Below, one piece after another: positions 12,137-23,790 of a DNA stretch of 64,000 bases. Origin of the DNA: Elysia chlorotica (Eukaryota; Mollusca; Gastropoda; Plakobranchidae); contig RQTK01001011.1 of NCBI GenBank assembly GCA_003991915.1, positions 66,541-130,540 on the forward strand, written 5' to 3'. The position numbers and the translations under genes are program-made. The notes beneath the pieces are model-generated. The model was not told the DNA's origin. It did no database searches and was given only the letters and a program-made list of their open reading frames with translations. The number at the start of each line of letters is the position of its first letter. Position 1 is the first letter of the stretch.

Positions 12137-12890
12137 GTGGGACATTAGATCTGCATACATGTAACGTTGTATATGTAGCATCTACTGTCAACCAGACCTA
12201 GCCGTCAACAGGACATAATACATGTAGCATCTATTGTCAACCAGACCTAGCCGTCAGTAGGACACCATACGTGTAGCGTTGTACATGTAGCATCTACATG
12301 TACTGTCAACCAGACCTAGCCGTCAGTAGGACACCATAAATGTAGCGTTGTACATATAGCATCTATTGTCAACCAGACCTAGCCGTCAGTAGGACACCAT
12401 ACATGTAGCATCTATTGTCAACCATACCTAGCCGTCAGCATCTATTGTCAACCAGGCCTAGCCGTCAATACATGTAGCGTTGTACATGTAGCATCTATTG
12501 CCAACCAGACCTAGCCGTCAATACATGTAGCGTTGTACATGTAGCATCTACTGTCAACCAGACCTAGCCGTCAATACATGTAGCGTTGTACATGTAGCAT
12601 CTACTGTCAACCAGACCTAGCCGTCAGTAGGACACCATACATGTAGCGTTGTACATGTAGCATCTATTGTCAACCAGACCTAGTCAACCAGACCTAGCCG
12701 TCAGTAGGACACCATAAATGTAGCGTTGTACATATAGCATCTATTGTCAACCAGACCTAGCCGTCAATACATGTAGCGTTGTACATGTAGCATCTATTGT
12801 CAACCAGACCTAGCCGTCAATACATGTAGCGTTGTATATGTAGCATCTACTGTCAACCAGACCTAGCCGTCAGTAGGACACCATACAAGT
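12137..12890. repeat. Minisatellite, about 13 units of roughly 45-68 bp
   Basis: The unit core is CATCTACTGTCAACCAGACC followed by TAGCCGTCA. Many copies carry an arm with TACATGTAGCGTTGTACATG, a short inverted repeat around GCGT; others have lost it. Units therefore differ in length through loss or gain of that arm and of a GTAGGACACCA segment. The array ends about 12 bp before the donor of the exon at 12903, so it fills the 5' end of that intron. Confidence 0.92.
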
Positions 12891-12902
12891 ATCTAGACTC
12901 AC

Positions 12903-13104
12903 CTTGGCCGAGGTCCAGGCGGAACTTTGCGCCGCGGTACACGATGCAGACGACCAGGCGTTTGTTGAAAGGCAGGCGGTGCACGAGGCGCGCCAGCTCC
13001 CGGTAGATGGTCACGGCGATATCCCACGTGACGGGCAGCACGGCCAAGCCGTCACGCTCCCGCAGCGCCACCTGGCTGCGCTCGCACAGGGTCGGCACGG
13101 TGGC
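12903..13104 (-). CDS. Unidentified coding exon (internal, partial gene)
   Basis: A GC-rich minus-strand frame ends in a strong splice donor (CCAAG/GTGAGT at 12903/12902). It can start after CAG at 13104 in phase 0, or after another AG at 13134 that adds about ten residues in the same frame. It encodes 67 residues whose third codon positions are almost all G or C, while the flanks are AT-rich. The translation alternates hydrophobic strands and helices: DGLAVLPVTWDIAVTIYREL, then LPFNKRLVVCIVYRGAKFRL. I do not recognise the family. The downstream exon would lie below 12137, beyond the minisatellite that fills the start of the intron; I could not find it. The upstream exon is also not found. 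It may be an exon of a host gene or a remnant of one. Confidence 0.45.
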
Positions 13105-13134
13105 CTGCCACGCCGCTGAACACGCTGGACGCGG

Positions 13135-14570
13135 GGACGGTGAGGCCGCCGGCCGGAGAGAGCAGGACGAGGATGGTGTGGAAGACAGCCCATGGCTCAG
13201 CGCCATGCTGTGGTTTGGCACAGCTAGATTCAGAGCCTTAGCGTAGTCCTCTTACTAGTGGAGTCCCTGGGGCTTTCCGCCGATGCTGCAGGCCTGGACA
13301 CTATCCGCCTAGCTACGTCGCTGGTGCATGGCGCACTAGTCACAGTCGCTGTCCGAGCCTGGGCTGGGGCTGTGAGGAAGAGGGCACAGGGCGGACCCTG
13401 CTTGGACATGAGATAGGGTACGAGCGGGCAGCATCTGAAGTAGGAGAGTTGCCTCACTCAACACTGAGTTCGTTGACTAGATAAATTAAATAAAAAGTTT
13501 ACTTATAGAAGACGCCAGTCTACTGAGTTACAGCAGATCAGGCCGAGGTGCACTGCATATTCACAAGTCCATGGCCCACAGTCCGATCTGGCTGCATGGT
13601 GCCAGGGTAGGCACAGACTGACAGAGCGAGCAGATCTAAAAACCAGAAGGATGATCCAGGAAGGGGCACATCGCACAGCCTCAGAGCGCCCGATTCGCGT
13701 GTGGCGAGGGGAAAGTACGGAGCGCGCGAGTGGTAGAGGGGAGGCAGACAATCTATTTTGGGGAGCCGAAAGTTTGTGGCGCGCTAGCATACAGTGCTGG
13801 GTAGGCCTGCACCCCTTGCAAAGGGTGGTCTCATTTCATCGGCGGGCAGCAAGTTCTATCAATAATCGTTGAATAAGGGAACATCTACTGTTTCGTAAGG
13901 GGGCGCCAGGGTTGATAATCAGTGAGTTTCGCTCGTGTGTAAGGTGTTGGGCATGCCACTCCAGAGTAATCGAGTAAACATCCACAGGTAGACGTGTGAT
14001 TTTACGGTAATTTCTGCCGTACTCAGCCTAAAATTAATGGGGTTGTTTTTTTTTTTAATGGCGACAGAGCCTGAAGAAAAGCGCCTAAAACTTCAATGAT
14101 TATTCAATCTTATCAGTACAGCACATACTCATAATTATGGTCGACACTGGACAGCAGCCTCCTTTAAGTAAAAATCGTGCTTAGATTGGTGAAAATAAAA
14201 GAAATGGTAGAAGCAACCACGGGTAAAACCTGAAACAAAAAGGAAAAGGAAAAGGGGATAAAAAAAAACACAGCTTAACACCAAAGTCACCAAACATTTT
14301 GTAAAAATCGAAAGTGTATATATAATCAATATAAAAAATGGATTTCCCTCGAAACTATTATTCCTATAAATGCAATGGAGAAAAGGGTTAAAAAACTACG
14401 ATTGAAAAGAAAAGTGAACAGCATAATATAAAAACCCAAGCAGTGATCATTTAATTTATTATATGTTGTATCATTTTGAACTTGTAAATTGTTCTAAAAT
14501 ACAGTTTTAAATGGAATAAAACATGTTTTATCATTAAAGACCGTAGTGGCAGTTACAACACGCCGGCTGT
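13135..14570. other. GC-rich then AT-rich non-coding stretch
   Basis: 13135-13950 is GC-rich with short frames on both strands. It probably flanks the unidentified exon at 12903, but no further exon could be supported. Beyond 14000 it is AT-rich. Confidence 0.5.
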
Positions 14571-14740
<170 letters not shown>

Positions 14741-14810
14741 AGGTAGTAGTATTAGTAGCTGTGGTGGCTGTGGTAGAATCAGCAGCAGCTGCAGCAGGAG
14801 CAGGAGCACT

Positions 14811-16964
14811 AGCTGTTTTTTTAAATTGACAACTCTGGTTATTACCAGAGTTATTATTTATTATTATTTATATCCATAAATGTATCAATGAGTTTTATTT
14901 CACCACATCTGAAAGGGAATCCAGATTGAGATCAAAATTAAAGCACTTTAAAGTTTTGTAAGTTATTTATCTTAATAAGAATTTTAGTTAGGCATTGTGT
15001 TTACAAAAATAATATTTATAAAAAATACATGTACAAACTCTGAAACTTGTATAACAGATTAACACATGGTAGAATGGAAAAGGTTCACCCCCCAGTGGTC
15101 TCCCTATATGCTAACATGATGCTACTGCAACAGCAATGTATAGCGTGAAGTTGGCCCCTCGTGAACCAATGCAAGACAAATAAACAGCAGGGGGAGCAAA
15201 GGCACTTAGAAAAGTTTTTAAGTTCCTTCAACGATTTGTTTTTACACCTAACTTAATCTTTTTTTTTTTATTATTAACAGTAGTCTCTGCCTATAATTAA
15301 GTTTAGACTAATTATTTTAGTAATAGAAGAACATGCTAAGACAAAATTACAGATGTTTGTCCTGGTGTAATTTGTTCCCTATTTAGGATTACAAAAAGCC
15401 TGGGTATCTGAGTAAGAACACACTTAGTTTCACTTTCAACAAAAAGAAATGTTTAGTCTCTGAAATTTATCTCTCAGCGCTCACGCAAAACTACATAGTT
15501 TTGTCAACACCAAATGACAGATTTACAAAATGTAGGCGTTAATCGGTCTGGACAGTGCTGTTGGCAGCAGCAAGCACAGGATATGAAGTTTCACAGAAGC
15601 ACAAGCAAGTTATAAAAGTCACCAAAAAGATGTACATGTTCAAGATAAAAAACAATCATTCCCTTTCCATGACAACCAGCTTAAAAATGGACAATGCATG
15701 AGAAAAATAGATATCCAATTTCTGTTCTATCAAAGTTAAGTTTCCCAAAACTCGCAGCCATCTTACACTGGGCAACACATAGATTCTTTTTGTACACATC
15801 CGAAGGGCTGTTTGTGCGTCTGCAAAACTCCATATCCTGTGGTAGCAAATGTCCTGTAAAAGCTAGAGTTGATATTAATGCAACCCGACTAAGGTCAGTG
15901 AGACAACATCATTGAACCTGATCTCTCTAGAGGTTTAAGTCTCCTGAGTAACGGGTTTTTAGGCCAAGGCCACCGTCTTTAGAGATCTGTAGTCTGTACA
16001 GTAATAGGCCTGGATGCATTTTTATTGTTTCAAGTGCGGTGTTTACTTGCCAAGATCATTTAGATTTAGATCAAGATTTATAAATCTAAAAACTATTTTC
16101 CTCATTGTTTAAGATGTATTTTAATAATCGATCAATTGGAGCATCATTCAAGGTAGTAACTGATGCGCAAGCTATCTAGATATGCTTTATTTCAATCAGT
16201 TGGGCATTTATACATAGTCTGGTTTGATGCTTGCTAAACCAGTGTGGGAAAGGTGTGAATGCTCAGAAGCCATACATGTGTATTTTTTCACTCTAGTTTA
16301 TGCATGCAAAAAAAAAAGGAAATTCGAGAAGTGTTAACAGAAGAAAAAAAAAATAATTACATCATTTTGTATGGACAAATACATGAAAAATACACATCAT
16401 ACATGTCTAGTGTCTACAGGCTACATAAATTCTATTTGATAGGCAAAAACCACTGCATTTATAATATTAATGCAATGTATCAGCAATCAACATAGATATA
16501 TCTGCTGGTACTAAAGTACAACAAATGACAGCTCATCTTAAGACTGCAAATAAGATGTTTTTAACAGAAAAATTACAAGCTTACTGCTATATAACGAGGT
16601 AATTACAACCTACGTAATAATTAACTCGCAATAATAAACTTATAATGACAACAGTAAAATTGCAGCTCAGGGGGTTGTAAGAAGAATATCATGTCAAGTT
16701 ACTAACTGGTATTCGGATGTATTCTTATAAAGTAGTGACCACGATCTTCAGTGGTCGTCTTAGACAGGTTTAACTGTATTTGGATGTATGTAGTCTATAC
16801 ACACTGTGCTTCTGTCAAAATGTAGCTAAACACACCCACTATGATAAATTTCGTATCTACATTCATTAAAAAAAATGAACAATGTTGATTAACACTTTGA
16901 TCTATATCACAATATGTTTTATTTCACACTTTATAAATAATTTTCCTCAAGATCTGGAAAACGT
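14811..16964. other. AT-rich non-coding stretch
   Basis: No long frame, no recognised motif. It could be a 3'UTR or intergenic. Confidence 0.55.
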
Positions 16965-17009
16965 TCATCTAGGAGAAAGTTTCCTTTTCTTCGGCTGTTC
17001 CGTGTTCGA
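16965..17009 (-). CDS. Very tentative terminal exon ending in a nuclear-localisation-like peptide
   Basis: After a possible acceptor (CGTTTAG) the minus strand reads 14 codons, SNTEQPKKRKLSPR, then TGA. A consensus AATAAA follows about 42 nt downstream at 16918-16923. PKKRK is the textbook monopartite nuclear-import signal. A different frame over the same bases is open for 91 codons, so the frame is not fixed. There is no linked upstream exon. Confidence 0.15.
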   Translation of the reverse strand, partial: SNTEQPKKRKLSPR

Positions 17010-17334
17010 CTAAACGACAGTTTTAGTGGTATGGAAGATTTTACAAAATAGGTACACAGGAGGTGGTTTATCTCTAGTGAATACATAGGGATGATAGGCC
17101 TACACACAAAGATACAGATAAATTTGGACAACATTAGGCTATATAGTGTGTTTAAAAAGAAAAAACATTTTGTGTATATTATATATGATATGCCTATATT
17201 GTACACTACAGTTATAAAGCGTATAGAGACTCTTTTCTGTATTCTTACAATGAGGAGGACCCCTGAAGTCTAGAATAGAACTCAAATCTTGTAACTTTTC
17301 TTATGAAACTCAATCTTTTTCTGTTTTTTTTTTT

Positions 17335-17760
17335 TTAAGATCTAGATCTAGAGTCTAAATTTTAGATCTAGACCTTACCATCATTGGTAAACAGAGCAAG
17401 ACCTATATCTATATCCATAGATCTAATTAGATTAGTAGATATATCAAGATCTAGATAGATCTATAGGCCTATAGATCTAGAACTAGATGTCTAGGTCTAG
17501 GCCAACTCCACTTTAGATCTAGAAATCTATCTAGAAGGTAGAATGCACGAACAATACGTAGCTTACGTCTCGTCGTAAGCCTTCTTATTCTTATATTGTT
17601 ACCATGAGACACAAGCTACGTCTAGTTTGTGCATAAATCTAGATTAGATACATAAATTATAACTCTAGTATAAAACTCACTCTCAAGTCAAACTTCAAAA
17701 TGATTCTCCAACTCACGAAACTCAGCCGACAGATCTAGATTCTAGATCTAGATCTGGGAA
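17335..17760. repeat. TAGATC-rich degenerate repeat block
   Basis: Dozens of overlapping AGATCTAG, TCTAGATC and CTAGATCT words in no fixed period, mixed with AT-rich sequence. Weaker patches of the same words occur near 57230-57420 and 60345-60630. Confidence 0.75.
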
Positions 17761-18036
17761 GATCCCCCTTATTCCAAAACACTCTGGGTCCTTTGATAGA
17801 ATTTTAAATCATTGTACTAACGTAAGTCATTCAAGTTTGATACATTGTTTTGTAGACTTTAAATGTTTTGGTGATTAAACAAATCAACATAGATTGGGCT
17901 TCCCTGTGTACTCACGACGAGATGCCTGACGGGCTGACCCAGAGCACACGACCCACTTTTCACAGCCAATCTGATCAAACTGCGGAGACTGGACTGCGCG
18001 CGCCGCAGAGATTCTTCACCTAAGCAAAGTTGTGAG

Positions 18037-18105
<69 letters not shown>

Positions 18106-18110
18106 GGGGG
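18037..18110. repeat. Compound (GT)n-(GA)n microsatellite
   Basis: About 11 GT units pass directly into about 20 GA units and then a G-run. A short GC-rich patch (17930-18010) lies just before it. Confidence 0.95.
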
Positions 18111-19017
18111 TAAAGGGGAGACCCTATGTTTTCGTGAGGAAATGTATACAAATTGCTTGAGGCAAAACTGTTACTTTCACATGTGACTTCTTGTTTTGAC
18201 TAAATGAAAATGTGGAAATACATGTACGGTATGTCATAGTGAAATGTTATTATGTCAACAAATCATAATATAAACAAAAGGGGAAACATTTTAATTCATT
18301 CTATCTCTCCCTAAAGGTGCCATTATTAAAGAACCAAAACTTTAAAAAATGTATGTGAATTTAAAGAAAATTGGAAATACAAATAAGTTTTGTTTTGTAC
18401 TAACAAAACATTCATTTTAAATTATATACATGTAATATAAATGTATTAGTGTATTATATCGAAAATTCAATTACCCCAGACATAAAAAAAAAAAATTGTA
18501 TAAGGCAAAGTTGCAATAAAATTCATAGCATGTAACCCACATTGTAAATTATATATTTTTTGGCGGTAGTACTTATAAGACACGTATTCTTTCGAGGTCG
18601 CCTGGCGAGGGTAACTTTGCCAAGAACTGGCTCCAATCCCTAACGGTGTTAAGGCCGGTAAAATGGCCAAGATCCACATCCTATGACGATTAGTGCATCT
18701 TTGCCTTTTATCATGCCTTGGGTCTTTGTACATGTATTCATTTTTCTGCCTTGATTAATTTTCTTGCTTTATACTCAAACCCTTATTTTACATTTTCTGT
18801 GCTGGTTCCAAAACTGACATTTGAAAGTTGTACCTAGTGTCACACTGATACAAAGCAGGGATGTCAAGAATTATTTCTCACCGTGTCCCACTGTGCTGAC
18901 ACCGATCCGATCAGAAGGCAAAACAGTCTTTTTTGTTTAATGTATAATATTTTTAAACATATTAACAGATCATCCGCAAGTAGTATTACTTGCCACTCAC
19001 ATGGCTATTTAAAATGG
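18111..19017. other. AT-rich non-coding stretch
   Basis: Nothing recognised apart from short AT-rich frames. Confidence 0.6.
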
Positions 19018-19062
19018 TGTGAGCTGGCTCGGAAAGTCCGGAGTTCAATCCTACTTTCAGGC
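19018..19062 (+). mobile_element. tRNA-like segment, decayed SINE head
   Basis: GTGAGCTGGCTCGGAAAG resembles an A box and GAGTTCAATCC a B box. They are closely spaced and the body does not follow. Confidence 0.3.
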
Positions 19063-19107
19063 AAATTCATTACCATCTCTTAGTGATTGGGTTGAGTTAA
19101 GATCAGT

Positions 19108-19372
19108 TGAGTTTGTTTAACGTCCAACGTCAGCACTATGTAGGTTATATCCTGGAAGGGTTCCAATACTAACGTCTGACACTTTTATATGCTGTCACAC
19201 ACGAGACACTGCGGGGAGACATAGACTAGCCAGTCACATGATAGTTTATACTGAAACGACCCAACCTATACAGGGGTCGAAAGCATACAAATAAATTTAT
19301 AAACGGTCGTGGGATTCGAACCGTTAACTTCACAATCTGGAGGCCAACGTTCTACTACAAGAGACAGTTTTG
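19108..19372 (-). mobile_element. tRNA-derived SINE, full length, reverse orientation
   Basis: It starts on the plus strand with the family 3' end (GTTTGTTTAACGTCCAACGT), passes through the conserved CACACACGAGACACTGCGGG, and ends with the tRNA head in reverse (GGGATTCGAACCGTTAAC is the inverted B box). It lies head-away from the copy at 19977. Confidence 0.7.
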
Positions 19373-19912
19373 CATCCCCCATCCCTTTAGTGGTTAAGTA
19401 GGTTTCAGTACAATGCTACCCGATTAGACAGAGGTCCTGGTAGCCTACTCTCTCGATTTAAGTTAATGTGACTGTCCTCCGCATGGAATTACCCGTTGTC
19501 CTTTACAGTCTCTTTCGTAACATAGGAGACGATACACAACATAAGAACTGGTTCTATCACTTATCTGGTTTACTGAGCTGATCGTGTTATTTTTCATAAG
19601 ATGCATACATCATCTGTTGATACACATTTATTAGAAAAAATTGTCATGTGCCTGCTAAAAGTTTAATGTAATGTTGGTTGGTCTTCTTCGATAACCGTTC
19701 TTTTTACCCTGAGTTTCTTAGCTACATTCATTATAAGCTACCCCAAAGTAATATATCATATTTTAAAAAGTGATCAAGTAATTCAAATGAATGGGTACAT
19801 GAAGGAAAAATAATAGCTTAGGCCCATGTACAAAGACTACTGCTATACTCATGTTTATGTAAATCATTTTCACCTATCACTAAACACTGTGGTCTTTTTT
19901 TACTTCATTATT

Positions 19913-19976
19913 GCGGGGGGGGTGGGGGGGGGGGGGGGCGTTGCGATTTACTTCATCTTGGGGGGGGGGGGGGGGG
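19913..19976. repeat. Two long G-runs
   Basis: G-runs at about 19914-19938 and 19960-19977 flank TTGCGATTTACTTCATCTT, part of which repeats the TTTACTTCAT just upstream. They abut the 5' end of the SINE at 19977. Confidence 0.9.
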
Positions 19977-20183
19977 GCGAACTGGCTCAGTGGTAGAGCG
20001 TTGGTCTCCAGATGAGGAGATCCGCGGTTCGAATCCCACGATCGGCAGATTTATTCGTTCGATTTCGTCCCATGTAGCTGGTTGGGTTGGTGTCAGTATA
20101 ATGTGAGTGGCTGGGACAGGAGTCACGGTGTCCCTGACATGTCTCGTGTGTGACAGCACATGCAATTGTCAGACGTAAATCAC
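19977..20183 (+). mobile_element. tRNA-derived SINE, best-preserved copy
   Basis: The head reads GGCGAACTGGCTCAGTGGTA with A box, then a B box GGTTCGAATCCC that matches the consensus exactly. The body contains GTAGCTGGTTGGGTTGGTGT and the 3' part TGTCTCGTGTGTGACAGCAC. The acceptor-stem halves do not pair, so this is a SINE and not a tRNA gene. A G-run lies directly upstream. Confidence 0.78.
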
Positions 20184-20467
20184 AATTTAACCCGTTTTAA
20201 AAAAGGCTAGTCCTCTTAACACACACAAAGGGATATAACTCTGTATAAAGGGAGATAATCCAAAAAAAAATAAACAGAGGGTGTAGGGGTCCAGCTCTGA
20301 CCGCCCGCCATATAGGCACTCTCAGGATAGACAGCCCTTGACGAGGTACCTAACGCCTGTACCTCTGAGGACGTTGCACTGTTTACACAACTTCAGTCTT
20401 CAGTCAAAGCTTCCGTGCCAGCTGTCAAGCACCGAGCCGGTGTGTTATGGGAGGAACCACACCAGTT

Positions 20468-20650
20468 GTTGAGTTGGTTTAACGTCCAAAATCAGCACTA
20501 TATAGGATATATTGTGGACGGACCCCAAGAGTGACGTCTGACAATTTTATGTTCTACCACACACGAGACAGGGCGGGGATACCATCACTCCTCTCTCAGT
20601 CGATCACATTAAACTGACACCGACCAAACCAGTAGGGAGCGAAACCAACA
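20468..20650 (-). mobile_element. SINE, reverse orientation, head missing
   Basis: GTTGAGTTGGTTTAACGTCC through CACACACGAGACAGGGCGGG to ACCAAACCAGTAGGGAGCGA matches the body and 3' end of the family in reverse. It breaks off before the tRNA-like head. Confidence 0.7.
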
Positions 20651-20776
20651 TGGATCTTTTGTGTCATTGGAAATGTGCGGATATACCAATTTATCATGAA
20701 GCAAATCTAACTTTCCATTCTTACTTTGTCAATAAAACTCGGGTACCGTTTGGAGTATGGATTGCAGGTTAACAGC

Positions 20777-20857
20777 CCCCCCCCCCCCCCCCCCCCCCAC
20801 CCCGCCCACTGCCTCGTTTGGGCCATGGTTGCGGGTTAACCCCCCCCCCCCCCCCCC
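20777..20857. repeat. Two long C-runs
   Basis: C-runs at about 20777-20808 and 20840-20857 each follow a GGTTAAC-type word (GCAGGTTAACAG and GCGGGTTAACC). This suggests a local duplication. Confidence 0.88.
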
Positions 20858-22900
20858 GCGAACCGCGAATTTAGCCTTTGTATGGTCACCAGGTTCTTTA
20901 AATAGTTTTGTCCAAAAGTATCCAAAAGAAAGAAATGAAAATAATAGTACGCTATGCAGCCATTGAAAAAAACAATGCCAATCTCTCCTTGAGGGTTAGA
21001 CTGATTAGTAAAGCCTTTAACTAAAGGCGCTAAACAGCAGTTTTGTTTATTCAAAAAGGAGAAGAAAAAAAATATCATGGTTGATTTTCTTCTGGATCTT
21101 AGCCTCAGGCGAGGACGGGCTTTAGATCCGTATGATTGTTGCAAATATTTATGAGCATTGCGATCTTGCTAGTGAAATTCAAGCTGATCTTAATCTGGGT
21201 TGAGAAAGTATTACATGTACATGTAAAGCATAAAAAAGACAAGATGCATTTTAGAATTATGAAAAATGTGTAAGTTATATAACCATAAAACGTAAGTGTT
21301 TTTTTCCCGTTGATATTCATGTACACGCATGTATATGTAATGTAATCCTATTAGAATCAGTATATTTGATTGCTGATTTTTTAGTTTGATTTTGTAATTA
21401 TTTTAACAATATTTAAATAGTGCCTGTTTTAACAACATCTCGAGTATTGCAAGGTTTGAAAATCCCCATTTTTCTCTCCATTTACGCCCTATAATTGAAA
21501 AAACCGAGGTAAAATGATACAGGCACAACTTTACCTCTATTAATAAGACCCTCTTTAAGTCTTATTTTGGGAACGAGAACCCTTGCTATAAGTATAACAA
21601 GAGATATTAAGAAAAACAAGAAATCTCATTACTACCGAGTTTTACTCTACTGTTAGAAATGTGTGTAAATCTAGCAGGACCCAACATTTCCCATTGTATC
21701 AAATTAAAAGACTTCAAATAGATGTCCCATTCAACTCTTGCCAGAGCTAGACACATATATAAATAAAGCTTTCTGGGATAAAAAGATGCATGGACTTGAC
21801 AATAGACAAAAAAAAGCAGAAAATTTGTGATCAATACAATACACCTTGTACTCAACAAACTTGCTTGTTTATTTTTAACAATTTCTTGGAACCATGTGTG
21901 GCTCTGTGCTGCCAACCTAATGCCTACATCTACTTACATGTATGTGTACCTACATGATGTTGAGACAAGCACAAACTCTACCCTTTTAGTCTACCTACAA
22001 CTTTCCCTCTCTCGCTCTATCCTAGCCACGCGTGCACACACACACACACACACATCTCCAGTTTTAATGTTATGCCAGCTTTGACTCTTTGATCTCCAAT
22101 CATGCTCGACAGCTGTTCCTCGGCTGTTACTCCTCTACCTCTGTCCCCTCGCTGCTCATCATTTTTCATTTTTGGACACAAGACATGAATTCAGTTATGG
22201 ATTGTAGGAAAACTATACTTTGACCAAATGTTCACAGATCTTTTGTGGTATAATTTTAAATAGATCTAATGTCTGGTAAGCAAATATATGAGCTTGCCAA
22301 AACCTGTGGTTTTTTGGATCTTAGGATGAATTATTATGTATATGAGATTAGTTGGCTGGATCAAAGATGGTCTCGAAAAGACGAAGAAGAAGAAAAAACA
22401 AGGATTTGTCTTCGTTCGTTGAATGGAGGGTGCTCTTTGAGTTGTATCCGAGTTGTGCTGTACAAACAAGTAACACTAACAGCCATGGCAAAAATCTGCT
22501 ATAGTTTGTCTTATTCAAAAGAGATAAAATGAAAAAAAAATTGAATTTATAAACAATCGATTTATTTATACTTTTATTTTGCACAATAACAATATGATTT
22601 GCGAAACATTTAGAGTTTTCCTTGTCATGATTTTTTCTTTTGACGTCTTTGCTCCTGAAAGAAAAAAAAAACAACATTTTAATATAATTTTTACAGATCC
22701 TTTTCATTTCCTTGACAGAAACCAACAGATAATTCTTTCACTGACTTACCTCACAAAATACTATGGAATGCTCTAAGACCTGACGTATACTGTTGTATAC
22801 CCCTTGTACATGTCCTTACCAGAAACCTTCCTCTTTAACAAAAAATGAGGATTGACTGTCAGAACGCCATTTGTGAGTTTATTGGATATGGTCTCTATTC
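20858..22900. other. AT-rich non-coding stretch
   Basis: A short (CA)n near 22035 and no supported gene. The missing first exon of the transaminase gene may lie here or in 23.8-24.4 kb. Confidence 0.5.
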
Positions 22901-23790
22901 ACTCACTCACTCACTATCCTGTGTTTATTTGTCATCTGCTGCGGGTGTCCCAGGTACTGGGGTAGGCAGCAGGCGGCCAGCATTTTTGACTCCTAATCTC
23001 CATTCCGTCCTGTTATGTGGGTCAGTCCGGTCTAGGTTCCAAGATCTCCGGTCACTCCTGACGCATTCAGACCAGGTCTTTCTGGGTCTCCCTCGTCCTC
23101 TAACGCATGGCACAGACAAGCTCAAGGTGTCGTTGATGCACGAAGTTGCACGTGTCACATGTCCAAACCATCTTAAGCGTCTGGTACGCACGGCCTCGGT
23201 CACCTCCTGTATTCCAAGCCTATCAAGCAGCGACTCAATTGGGATCTCGTCGTCTGGCTTGACGCCACAAAACCAACGGATCATGGCCCTGTCATTTCGT
23301 CGAAGCCGCTGTAGGTCTGGGGCTGCAGGTGCCCAGGTTTCACTGCCATGCAGAAGAGCTGATCGGATACAGGTGTTGAAAATTTTCCCGCGTGTCTTGA
23401 GGGTTACATGCTTGGAAGTCAGAAGTGGAAGAAGCTTCTTGAACTTCCCCCAGGCAGTGCAGCATCTGGTGATGATCGCCAACTCGCAGCCGCCTCCAGC
23501 ACACAGCATGTCGCCAAGATAGCAGAAGCTGGCCTCCACGTCCAGCATAGCACCATCGACATCCACTTGGGTGAATGGTCTACCATCGATTGGCCTAGCC
23601 CGGCCGTTGCATCTGGGGCACACGTACAATGGATTGTCGGTTAGTCGTCCTATGATGATGCCGCTGCAGTTCTTGTGTACCCAGAGTCTGCACTGGGAAC
23701 ACTGAATGGAGTTGACCCCAACCCCACTCCGACAGACTGCACATGGGTGCGCTCCAGTGTCTCTGAGAAGATCCAACCCTGGGCCAGACT
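22901..23790 (-). mobile_element. LINE retrotransposon 3' fragment (C-terminal ORF2) with zinc-finger-like motif
   Basis: An uninterrupted minus-strand frame (stop at 22925) runs through at least 283 codons. The N-terminal part carries a Cys/His cluster, CAVC...CSQC...WVHKNC...CPRC, which resembles a PHD/RING-type finger. It is followed by FCYLGDMLC, the LLHGSETWAP motif, MIRWFCGV, RRLRWFGHV and GRGRPRKTW. This is the usual tail downstream of the reverse-transcriptase domain in many animal LINE ORF2 proteins. The catalytic reverse-transcriptase core is absent, so the copy is 5'-truncated. The 3' end is marked by a short (GAGT)n tail at 22901-22920 on the element's strand. The lack of stops suggests a recent insertion. 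Confidence 0.85.

Noticed and set aside
12137-12890. Possible CRISPR-like array
   Set aside because: Units are directly adjacent tandem copies without unique spacers, in an animal genome; it is a minisatellite.
13007-13246. Plus-strand frames over the GC-rich exon region
   Set aside because: Antisense of the minus-strand frame, which alone has G/C-rich third positions and a splice donor.
19977-20050. Possible functional tRNA gene
   Set aside because: A and B boxes are present but the acceptor-stem halves do not pair and the anticodon arm is malformed; the SINE body follows directly.
22845-23522. Plus-strand 225-codon frame
   Set aside because: It is the antisense shadow of the LINE ORF2 frame on the minus strand.
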